Positions 1 to 5,625 of a stretch of 7,055 nucleotides of DNA are shown here, in pieces. Source of the DNA: Balneolales bacterium (lineage in GTDB: Bacteria > Bacteroidota > Rhodothermia > Balneolales > Natronogracilivirgulaceae); NCBI GenBank assembly GCA_007131625.1, contig SLQC01000184.1, positions 1 to 7,055 on the forward strand, in the 5' to 3' direction. Below the pieces are notes generated by a model that saw nothing but the letters and a program-made list of their open reading frames with translations, searched no databases and had not been told where the DNA came from. The position numbers were made by a program, and so were the translations under genes. Each line of letters starts with the position of its first letter. Position 1 is the first letter of the stretch.

Positions 1-17
1 ACTATTTTTGAAACCCC

Positions 18-55
18 TTATAAATAAGCGGTAAATACTTATTGCTTATTTATAA
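18..55. repeat. AT-rich 12-bp perfect inverted repeat
   Basis: Positions 18-29 (TTATAAATAAGC) are the exact reverse complement of 44-55, with a 14-nt spacer. As RNA this would be a weak AT-rich stem-loop. As DNA it is a plausible dyad operator for a dimeric regulator. It is not followed by a T-run, so a rho-independent terminator for an upstream gene is less likely. It lies about 180 bp upstream of rhaB. Function is inferred only. Confidence 0.6.
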
Positions 56-107
56 TGTTACAATACCGCGGATAAGTTACAAGTGGTACTTTACGTCTTG
101 ATCTGCA

Positions 108-150
108 TGAGATGAACGAGGGGCTGTGAAATAAAAAAATCGCTCAATTA
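108..150 (+). repeat. Dispersed repeat, copy A (partner at 5729-5768)
   Basis: This ~43-bp stretch aligns with 5729-5768 in the same orientation. It contains a 15-nt identical core (AAAAATCGCTCAATT, 135-149 and 5752-5766), and the preceding GGGC-GTGAAAT segment matches with few mismatches. Both copies end at a TGA in a similar context. Copy B lies shortly after an IS4-family transposase remnant, so the repeat could be the end of an insertion sequence or a shared intergenic element. Which of these it is cannot be told from this window. Confidence 0.6.
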
Positions 151-154
151 AGCT

Positions 155-234
155 TTACATTAAATGTAGCAGATTCACAATAAGAGTAGCAGGTTTCACA
201 TTAAGAGTAGCAGGTATTACAATAAAGAGGACAG
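155..234 (+). repeat. Four imperfect ~21-bp direct repeats in the rhaB leader
   Basis: Units begin near 155, 174, 195 and 217, each starting TT(A/C)ACA and continuing as an A-rich run into AGTAGCAG or a variant. Units 2 and 3 differ at one position over 21 bp (TTCACAATAAG versus TTCACATTAAG, each followed by AGTAGCAGGT). Unit 1 and unit 4 are more diverged. Spacing is 19, 21 and 22 bp, close to two helical turns, which fits side-by-side protein binding. The last unit contains the rhaB ribosome binding site, so bound protein, or a repeated SD-like AGNAG element, could affect translation. No known operator was recognised. Confidence 0.65.
226..231 (+). promoter_or_regulatory. Ribosome binding site of rhaB
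   Basis: AGAGGA lies 7 nt before the ATG at 239. It is one of only two convincing Shine-Dalgarno matches in the window and supports the chosen start. It sits inside the fourth leader repeat. Confidence 0.7.
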
Positions 235-238
235 TGAT

Positions 239-1663
239 ATGGATAAGACAACCCGGTATTTAGCGATTGATTTGGGAGCTTCTCATTCACGTGTTATTCT
301 GGGAACATTGCATGCGGAGAAGTTCGATATTGAGATCATACATCGTTTTACTACGCCACTTATAGAAGAAAATAATCACCTCTTTTGGGATATTGATCTC
401 ATCCGGGATGAATTACAAAAGGGGTTGGAAAAAGCGCTTGATAGCACGGATAACCTGCTCAGCATTTCTGTGAGTTCATGGGGGGTGGATTACGTACCCC
501 TGGATGCCAATGGCCGGGCTTTGCGAAAACCTTACAGTTACCGCGATGGGCGGACACGAAGTATCCTGGATGAGGTGCATGCCAGAATATCAGAAGTGGC
601 GTTTTACAGGAAAACGGGTATCAAAAGTATGCCGATAAACACGCTTTACCAGGTTTACCATGACTCACGATACGAGCCGGATATATTCAGGAATACAGTA
701 GCCCGGTTAACCATTGCAGATTATTTCAATTATCTTTTCAGCGGGAAGAAGGTGGTGGAAAAATCCCTTGCAAGCACCACCCAGATGTTGGATATGAAAA
801 AAAACAGATGGGCTACTGACCTTCTCGAACAACTTGAACTATTGGATGGAGCCTGGCCGGAAATTGTGCCTTCGGGCACAATCCTTGGCAATGTTAAAAA
901 TCATCCCTTTCTGCAGACCATTGCCAGCTGCTCTCACGATACTGCCTGCGCTGTAGCCACCGTCTCTGCCATTAACAGCAGGCCGCAAAGGGCCTTTCTC
1001 AGTTCCGGGACCTGGTCATTGATCGGCGTTGAGCGTTCGACACCCATTCTCACTGACCAGGCATTGCATGCAGGGTTTACGAACGAATCCGGGCCGGGTG
1101 ATTCCATACGCTTTCTGAAAAACCTTACCGGCTTATGGGTTCTCCAGGAGTGCGAAAAAGAATGGAAGAAGCTTGGTCAAAGTTATACCTATGAACAATT
1201 GATGGATGAGGCCGGAAGCTTTGCAGAGTCGGGCCCGGTACCACTTGTTGATCTGAATGAACCACAGTTCGGCGAACCGGGCAACATGATTTCCAAACTG
1301 CTGGCCTGTTGTGAAAAGGGTCCGCTGCCAATTCCCCAATCGCGTGGAGCACAGGTTGCAACAATCTTGAAGAGCCTGGCAAACAGCTATGCCGAGACGA
1401 TAAATGAACTGAATCACATCACCGGTGAAAATATCGGAATAATTCATATTGTTGGTGGAGGCTCACAAAACCGGCTGCTTTGCAAATGGACAGCAGATCT
1501 CTCCGGTTGTAAAGTTCTGGCCGGCCCCGTGGAAGCAACGGCCATCGGCAATATCATTCTGCAAGCTCAGGCATTGGGTTCTCTTCCAGCCGGAAAAACA
1601 TGGCGAACCCTTTTTCACAACTTTGCAAACCTTGCCACCTATTTTCCTGATAAAAATCAATAA
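239..1663 (+). CDS. rhaB: Rhamnulokinase (L-rhamnulose kinase), FGGY family
   Basis: This enzyme phosphorylates L-rhamnulose with ATP to L-rhamnulose 1-phosphate in cytosolic rhamnose breakdown, between RhaA and RhaD. The 474 residues are close to the family's usual length. The N-terminal FGGY domain opens with the phosphate-binding AIDLGASHSRV (9-19) and carries SSWGVDY (79-85) and YRDGRT (101-106). The probable catalytic Asp is D234 in CSHDTACAV, which corresponds to the SHDTASAV motif of RhaB. SSGTWSLIGVE (255-265) and the C-terminal GGGSQNRLLCKWTAD (406-420) are classic. The usual GAESGR is GASHSR here, and the segment just before SHDT (about 213-231) looks several residues shorter than in relatives, so activity is likely but not certain. 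The start is fixed by the RBS at 226-231. No rhaA, rhaD or rhaT is in view. The following gene is a GH95 remnant, fitting a former deoxysugar-release locus. Confidence 0.93.
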   Translation: MDKTTRYLAIDLGASHSRVILGTLHAEKFDIEIIHRFTTPLIEENNHLFWDIDLIRDELQKGLEKALDSTDNLLSISVSSWGVDYVPLDANGRALRKPYSYRDGRTRSILDEVHARISEVAFYRKTGIKSMPINTLYQVYHDSRYEPDIFRNTVARLTIADYFNYLFSGKKVVEKSLASTTQMLDMKKNRWATDLLEQLELLDGAWPEIVPSGTILGNVKNHPFLQTIASCSHDTACAVATVSAINSRPQRAFLSSGTWSLIGVERSTPILTDQALHAGFTNESGPGDSIRFLKNLTGLWVLQECEKEWKKLGQSYTYEQLMDEAGSFAESGPVPLVDLNEPQFGEPGNMISKLLACCEKGPLPIPQSRGAQVATILKSLANSYAETINELNHITGENIGIIHIVGGGSQNRLLCKWTADLSGCKVLAGPVEATAIGNIILQAQALGSLPAGKTWRTLFHNFANLATYFPDKNQ

Positions 1664-1746
1664 TAGCCTGATAACAGATGGGACGGGGCAATTACGACTA
1701 ATCTTGCCTTGCTAAAACTGAAACAACGGGCCAACGGTACTATTCC

Positions 1747-2006
1747 ATGACTAACTTTTTTTTCCGCTCTGATTACCGGGTTCTGATTCCGGTAGTCAAA
1801 CTGCTTTTCATTTTAATGCTATTCATCACAGCTTGTCGTAACGATGAATATACCGAAGAACAACCCGACATGCGCCTGTGGCATGAACAGCCTGCCAAAC
1901 AATGGGTTGCAGCAATTACCAGCGTTCCCTGAGCCTGGAAACAGGGATCGCCAAAACACGCTATCAAATCGAGAACACCATTTATCAGAGAGGTTTTTGC
2001 CTTTAG
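1747..2006 (+). pseudogene. GH95-type alpha-L-fucosidase/galactosidase remnant (lipoprotein)
   Basis: The ATG at 1747 opens a 61-codon frame with a lipoprotein signal: hydrophobic residues 12-29, then the lipobox-like FITAC with Cys30. The mature start PDMRLWHEQPAKQW (40-53) matches the N-terminal LWYxxPAxxW motif of GH95 enzymes. After VAA the frame ends at 1932. In another frame from 1914 one reads NYQRSLSLETGIAK followed by TRYQIENTIYQR, the GH95 segment that normally comes roughly 80-100 residues later. It stops at 2004-2006, where a further two-base loss appears to break the REVFA motif. So the gene has suffered an out-of-frame internal deletion near 1911-1916 plus more decay, and the catalytic domain is gone. 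Family assignment is from motif memory. An unrelated short lipoprotein ORF is the alternative but would not explain the second segment. Confidence 0.72.
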
Positions 2007-2309
2007 GATCGGCATCACGGAACCTTATTCAACAAACATCGGAAACATTTGCAGGCTGCATCAGGCATCTTGAGTTACATCCGTTCACTGTATTGGAAAT
2101 AGGGATTTCCCCGACCCGGATCCAGAAGCAACGATAAAACTGTGATGGCTGGTTTCCAGACGGATGGCCTGCTCCTGATGTTTGAAAACGGGTGTTATTT
2201 GAAAAATGCGATTATTCATGCACTTATCCTCCATAAATAACATAAACATATCCACATAATTTGTTGATATCTTTATATTTATCTATTCGTATGGAGAAAA
2301 TCAGCAGAC

Positions 2310-2331
2310 CCGGAATAATTGGATATTCCGG
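2310..2331. repeat. 8-bp perfect inverted repeat (hairpin)
   Basis: CCGGAATA (2310-2317) pairs with TATTCCGG (2324-2331) around a 6-nt loop. It could be a hairpin in a transcript or a dyad binding site upstream of the small gene at 2466. No T-run follows directly. Confidence 0.55.
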
Positions 2332-2406
2332 TTATCATTATAGGTCAAATTGTCACTGGTTTGTGCGATTGGTGCTAATAATCCAAATACCGGTTTCTAA
2401 TCAATT

Positions 2407-2430
2407 TTGCGGGCTAACCCGCAATTATTT
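2407..2430 (+). terminator. Terminator- or attenuator-like hairpin
   Basis: TTGCGGG (2407-2413), loop CTAA, CCCGCAA (2418-2424), followed by TTATTT. The stem is seven perfect base pairs, five of them G:C. The T-tract is short and interrupted, so it may be a weak intrinsic terminator ending transcription from the left. It could also be an attenuator in the leader of the small gene, whose start lies about 40 nt downstream. Confidence 0.5.
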
Positions 2431-2452
2431 AGCTTACCTGAAAACGTCAACC

Positions 2453-2456
2453 AGGA
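2453..2456 (+). promoter_or_regulatory. Ribosome binding site of the small basic protein gene
   Basis: AGGA lies 9 nt before the ATG at 2466. It is an important reason for accepting a 48-codon gene in an otherwise decayed region. Confidence 0.6.
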
Positions 2457-2465
2457 ATAACCATC

Positions 2466-2612
2466 ATGAAAGGATTTAGAAGCTTTTTATATGCTCTGGC
2501 TCGGTTATTTGGAGATATAAATGCCGTTAAAAAAGGGAAAGTGGGTAAACGTGTTGCTCGTCGTACCGCAGGACGTATTACAGGCCGGGGATTGGGAAGA
2601 ATTTTTAAGTAA
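2466..2612 (+). CDS. Small strongly basic protein, 48 residues, unknown function
   Basis: The protein starts MKGFRSFLYALARLFGDINA and ends GRGLGRIFK. It has 14 Lys/Arg and a single acidic residue (Asp17). The first ~16 residues form a hydrophobic, probably amphipathic helix. From residue 24 it turns into a Gly/Lys/Arg-rich tail in which K25, R29, R33, R37, R41 and R45 fall every four residues, with G36, G40 and G44 in step. This gives a GR tetrad pattern. The architecture fits a nucleic-acid- or membrane-associated small protein. I have the impression of similar short 'hypothetical proteins' in other bacteria but cannot confirm it. It has an RBS at 2453-2456, an uninterrupted frame and a hairpin-containing leader, and stands alone between pseudogenes. 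No function is assigned. Confidence 0.72.
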   Translation: MKGFRSFLYALARLFGDINAVKKGKVGKRVARRTAGRITGRGLGRIFK

Positions 2613-2832
2613 ACCCTGTTCTGATCGTTACCAGTCACATATTTACACTTACTTTTTCATTTTTTTGGATAAATGTATATGTGGGTTTTAATGATGGAAA
2701 TGTTCAAGCCGGACGAAAATACGAATGCTAAGTTTCGAAGACTGTAAAAACCCGAAAAATCAAAATAAATTAATGGCATATGGAGCTGTTTGACAGCTAC
2801 GCATGGAAGGCGTAAGCATGATATGACTCCTC
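2613..2832. other. AT-rich spacer without recognisable gene
   Basis: This region follows the small gene and precedes the end of the minus-strand cytochrome remnant. It contains a T-rich tract near 2650-2668 that could help terminate the small gene's transcript, though no strong GC stem precedes it. There is also a minor 5-bp hairpin (GCTGT/ACAGC) around 2784-2796. No family was recognised in either strand. Confidence 0.45.
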
Positions 2833-2910
2833 TTATCTCGGCAGACTCGGATGCGGAATCACCGGAAATTCTCCCGTAAGTGTCTTCATGAAAGCAACCA
2901 GCTGTTCATT
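2833..2910 (-). pseudogene. C-terminal tail of a cytochrome c peroxidase-like gene
   Basis: Read on the minus strand, 2910 to 2833 encodes NEQLVAFMKTLTGEF followed by PVIPHPSLPR and a TAA stop. The pattern (D/E)-x-L-V-A-F-L-x-T-L-T-G followed by a proline-rich end is the typical C-terminus of di-haem cytochrome c peroxidase (MauG/CcpA) and related c-type cytochromes. Directly upstream in the same frame there is a stop (TGA at about 2911-2916), and from 2914 the plus strand reads as a different gene, so only the tail survives. With about 25 codons the assignment rests on one motif. The haem-binding CXXCH parts are absent. Confidence 0.55.
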
Positions 2911-2913
2911 TCA

Positions 2914-3476
2914 AAGGCGTCAGAGGCTACGGTACGTTGTTCCGGGGAAATCACGGCGCCTGGTACAGTTTATTGAGGAACATATGGGCAAATAACCGTG
3001 CTCGTGTCCCCAGATCGGGATCCCATCTGAGTGTTGCCATCGATCCCGACGGTTTGTTGATGGATTTCCGAATCAACGTGATCTTTATAGGACTCGGAGT
3101 CAATAATAATGAAGACAGAGCAACACGGTTCAATTTTATAAACAATTACTTCACCACCAATTACTTCACCACCAATTACTTCACCACCAATTACTTCACC
3201 ACCAATTACTTCACCACCAATTACTTCACCACCAATTACTTCACCACCGACTGGCGGTTGATAGAACGAAGTCCGTATGCCCGAACCTATATTGGTGGGA
3301 ACTTCCATGTGAACCCGGATAAAAGGAACAGTCAATGGAAAATGATCGACACCGGTGAGAAGGTGAACCGCGAATACCACGATCAGCCGGAGCCTTTTAA
3401 TGTAGATATGCTGACCACGCTCTCTTCCGAAAAAGCATGGAAACGGGTACACGAACCTGGAGGATTATATCAATAA
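2914..3476 (+). pseudogene. Pectate lyase-like (PL1-type) C-terminal fragment with repeat insertion
   Basis: The frame open from about 2914 reads KGVRGYGTLFRGNHGAWYS, then RNIWANNRARVPRSG, then LLMDFRINVIF and TRFNFINNYF. It ends with ERSPYARTYIGGNF and SSEKAWKRV before a stop at 3474. This is the order of elements in bacterial pectate lyases of the right-handed beta-helix type (YGTLxRG, HNLxAxNxSRxPR, FDFRNNVIY, YNFVNNYY, then a C-terminal AxxAYxxV segment). RARVPR would hold the catalytic arginine. The signal peptide and N-terminal half, including most calcium-binding Asp residues, are missing. The usual RRDxVD end is also missing. Seven 15-bp repeats interrupt it at the FVNNYY position. 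There is no RBS, and the fragment starts right against the cytochrome tail, so it is a fragment rather than a gene. The family call is from motif memory. Confidence 0.68.
3144..3248 (+). repeat. Seven perfect tandem copies of a 15-bp unit (encodes NYFTT)
   Basis: The unit AATTACTTCACCACC occurs seven times without a mismatch and is followed by GACTGG. Because 15 is a multiple of three, the array keeps the surrounding pectate-lyase-like frame and adds pentapeptides NYFTT. It sits exactly where relatives have the (F/Y)VNNYY strand, so the unit was probably seeded by the gene's own sequence and then amplified by slippage. Zero divergence points to recent expansion. Confidence 0.93.
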
Positions 3477-3522
3477 TCTGGATGCGATTTGCAAAACCCA
3501 TGAGATGATCTCCGAGGATTAA

Positions 3523-3845
3523 CAGGAAGCCTGTTTCATCGTCGGCCCCCAGATTTCGCATGTGGTTCACGGCAGTGCGCAGATTCTGTGGATCACCCCG
3601 GAGGAGCCCCCGCCGGACAGGTCATTTTGGAACTTATGGACGGTGGAGTGGAGCATAACCTCTCGGCTAATCTATCGACGTCCGGTTTCCAAACCCGGAG
3701 TCTCGATGAACTGGACCATCTGCAGCAACGCGTTTCTGCTGAAGGGCTGCAAGCCCACACCGCCTACCGCTATGAAGTGCAATGCGGGGACGGGGTCAAC
3801 AATTATTTCACGGTAAGTCACGGAAGATTCTTTGAAACGAAAAAA
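3523..3845 (+). pseudogene. Fn3-like N-terminal domain of a metallophosphoesterase, frameshifted
   Basis: From 3523 the frame reads FIVGPQISHVVHGSAQILWI then TPEE. The match then moves to the next frame at about 3604-3606 and continues APAGQVILELMDGG, later RVSAEGLQAHTAYRYEVQCG and FTVSHGRFFET. The pattern (PxIxxVxxGSAxIxWxT, then GLxxxTxYRYxVxxGD, then FxT) resembles the Fn3-like domain that precedes the catalytic domain of purple-acid-phosphatase or PhoD-type metallophosphoesterases. A single-base loss in the GAGGAGCCCC tract explains the switch. No metallophosphoesterase motif follows. Instead the sequence runs into the minus-strand GH67-like gene at about 3830. An isolated Fn3 domain of another enzyme is an alternative. 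Confidence 0.55.
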
Positions 3846-4946
3846 CATCAAACACCCCTTTTGTAATGTCTTCATTTTCCACAATATATTCACTAAGTGC
3901 CGCCCATGCCTCCTTTTCATCAGCTTCCCTTCCATCAATTCTGGCAACGAACACATCAGCCATCAGTATTACCATTTCCGAGTGAACCGACAGCAGTTTC
4001 CAGGACATTTGATACACAGGATCCTCGATGAGCATATTTCTTTCGATGACCGGATTATTTTCCGCATAATCAGCCACGAGATGTACCATCCGTTCACGCA
4101 CCCTGGGGTTGCCATAGCACAGCTCATCATAAGTTGGTCTGCTATGCCATTTACGCTCACCGTCCACCATAGATAAATATTCAATTTGGTCCTCCGGTAC
4201 TTCCATATTTCCCCAATGATCGGACTCGACCAACGGATTGCCGAAGAACAGGGAATTCCAGCCATGTCCTGCGGCATGGAGAAGCATGCCCCTGCGTTTT
4301 ACCTCGCGATTTAAAAGTTCGTAATAGGCAATGATCTCGGTATCAGTACGCGGCGCAGGTTCCTTTTGTGTCGGATATTCCCGGTTGTACCAGGACTGAA
4401 AAAACTTCTTCGGTATGAGAAACTCGTTGTAGTAGGTGTTTAACCCAACTTTTGCACTCCACTCTATTTTGGATATGATATAATCAAGATTGTAGGCATC
4501 GGAATTTTTATGACCGCGAAAACGGTAAGTGGCTTTATCGGTTAGTTGTACCGACAGGTTGTGGACCCGGCGCAACGGTACGTAATCACCGTCAGGACCG
4601 GGTCGGATCCATTGGCAACCACTGGCTTCCAGGAACCGGTAAACTGCGAATAGTACACTACGTGGATTCGATCCCGCGATAACACCTTTCGAGTCACGAA
4701 CATTAATGTATATGGCATCATCAAGGGTCGGGTCATCCACACCATCCACGACAAGACCAAAATCACCAAGAAGACCAATTTCAATCAAATAATTATCGGC
4801 CGTCCTGATTCGGCCTCACTTTTTACATTAACATTATGTATGGTGGCATCCGCGATCATAGTCCAATGAATGCCATGCACTATACCTAATGGGATTGCAA
4901 TAATGATGAGTACTAAAATGGCAGATCGCTTTATTTGCATATTCAT
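3808..4946 (-). pseudogene. DUF4838/GH67-like glycosidase with internal deletion and broken N-terminus
   Basis: The minus-strand ATG at 4946 begins MNMQIKRSAILVLIIIAIPL, a good membrane or signal segment, but this frame stops at 4785-4787. The recognisable family sequence lies in the neighbouring frame, open from 4815 to the stop at 3808. Counting from the TTG at 4788 (326 codons): IAGSNPRSVLFAVYRFLEAS (37-56) with GCQWIRPGPDGDYVP (57-71); RFRGHK (89-94); HAAGHGWNSLF (171-181); LCYGNPRVRERMVHLVADYA (223-242). This resembles large secreted DUF4838 proteins related to GH67 alpha-glucuronidases. At about residue 245 the text jumps to PVIERN, EDPVYQMSWKLLSVH and FDVFSFQRIF, which normally stand near the C-terminus of a protein of 600 residues or more. 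The middle, including the expected catalytic and metal-site region, is missing. Translation of the 326-residue product from TTG is possible but unlikely. Confidence 0.7.
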
Positions 4947-5190
4947 ATGATTAGTGCAACAACACAGTGATTTTGGGATTGTCGAGCCCTCTCTAAAAAG
5001 CTATCCTAAATTATACCATAATTGCAAATGGCCATGTTTAGCCAATGTAACATTTGTGGAAAAATGGGCAATATTTTTAAATCAATCAATGCTTCCAGAT
5101 AATTTTTCACGTTCAGCAAATAAAAAGCATTTTTTATTAAAAAAGCATAGTGTGACACATTTCGGGCAATTAATCCTGTTTTTTTTGTAA
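4947..5190. other. AT-rich intergenic spacer
   Basis: No gene is recognised on either strand. The open frames here have no motif or RBS. Notable are a duplicated AAAAAGCAT (5122-5130 and 5140-5148) forming an A/T inverted repeat with TTTTTT/AAAAAA arms, and a T8 run at 5180-5187 just before the transposase fragment. It probably contains the old promoter of the minus-strand GH67-like gene. Confidence 0.5.
5010..5018 (-). promoter_or_regulatory. Possible extended -10 element upstream of the GH67-like remnant
   Basis: On the minus strand this reads TGGTATAAT, an exact extended -10 (TGnTATAAT), about 65 nt upstream of the ATG at 4946. Overlapping it is TAATTTAG, one base off the Bacteroidota -7 consensus TAnnTTTG. 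No convincing -33/-35 partner is visible at the right distance, so this is tentative. Confidence 0.3.
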
Positions 5191-5625
5191 ATCCGGACCG
5201 TCCGGGCGCACCGATTCCTGACTGATTATTCCACCATTCCGGCATTTATTCACATTTCCGACGGCAAAACCCACGATGTGAAGATCCTGAATATGATCCC
5301 GATCATGGCCGGCAGCATCTATATTATGGATCGCGGGTACCTGGATTGCGAGCGCCTGTATCATCTGCACACCTGTGGAGGACGCTTTGTGGTTCGAGCC
5401 AAAAAGAACCTGCAGTTCTACCGTCAATCCTCCACACCGGTTGATTCCTCGACCGGCTTGCAATGCGACCAGGTTATCCGATTGACAACATCCCAATCCA
5501 AATATCGTTACACGCAAACCCGGTGGCCGAGACGGTCGATAACGTGCGAAGACAGCAAGGATGGATCGAAACGAGTCCGATACGAACATCCCCACCGGCG
5601 GGGTATCAGCGGCGACACTTTTTAA
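5191..5625 (+). pseudogene. IS4-family transposase fragment (DDE type)
   Basis: Immediately after a stop at 5188, the frame reads RTVRAHRFLTDYSTIPAF, then IHISDGKTHDVKIL, IYIMDRGYLDCERLYHLH, GGRFVVRAKKNLQFYR and STPVDSSTGLQCDQVIRL. This is the central catalytic region of IS4-family transposases (family pattern KLHTLLDxxGxIPxFIxISDGKxHDV, YVMDRGYxDFxRLY, FVTRAKxN, PVDxxTGLxCDQxIxL). The Asp in MDRGYLD is the second catalytic acidic residue. The N-terminal part with the first Asp and the C-terminal YREK motif with the Glu are absent, and similarity fades after about 5505 although the frame stays open to 5625. It cannot transpose. No terminal inverted repeats or target duplications were found around it, so the ends of the element are unclear. 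Confidence 0.85.

Larger units (their letters stand above)
2007..2465. other. Non-coding or heavily decayed stretch
   Basis: No convincing gene is present. Short open frames exist, such as 31 codons from the ATG at 2145 and a frame reading NRDFPDPDPEATIKL just before 2143, but neither has an RBS and I recognise no family. The left part (about 2007-2240) probably holds remains of the preceding glycosidase or of another lost gene. The right part (about 2220-2465) is AT-rich with two hairpins and looks like the upstream region of the small gene at 2466. Confidence 0.5.

Noticed and set aside
155..234. CRISPR or attachment-site array in the rhaB leader
   Set aside because: The units are contiguous, only ~21 bp long and imperfect, with no unique spacers and no integrase nearby.
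1125..1660. Several open frames on both strands inside rhaB
   Set aside because: All overlap an intact rhamnulokinase with family motifs on both sides of them, and none has a motif of its own.
2145..2240. 31-codon frame starting MAGFQTDGLLLMFENG
   Set aside because: It reads protein-like but has no RBS and no family was recognised. It may be a remnant, so it is mentioned only under the 2007-2465 stretch.
2261..2479. 72-codon plus-strand open frame before the small basic gene
   Set aside because: It uses a poor start, has no RBS, runs through two hairpins and overlaps the start of the better supported small gene. Its composition looks like translated AT-rich spacer.
3144..3248. CRISPR array
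   Set aside because: The 15-bp units are directly adjacent without spacers and are in-frame coding repeats, so this is a simple tandem repeat.
2970..3452. 160-codon minus-strand open frame with GGEVI repeats
   Set aside because: It is the mirror of the pectate-lyase-like frame and is kept open by the 15-bp repeats. It has no recognisable motif outside the array and no RBS.
3455..3520. Short frame reading NLEDYINNLDAICKTHEMISED
   Set aside because: It looks protein-like and lies between the pectate-lyase-like and Fn3-like fragments, but at about 22 codons I cannot assign a family. It could be yet another fragment or chance.
4954..5245. Open frames on both strands across the AT-rich spacer (78 and 79 codons)
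   Set aside because: Low-complexity AT-rich translation, no RBS and no motif. The plus frame ends at the stop just before the transposase similarity begins.
5170..5595. 141-codon minus-strand open frame opposite the transposase
   Set aside because: It is a shadow of the IS4-like frame, which has well-conserved motifs on the plus strand.
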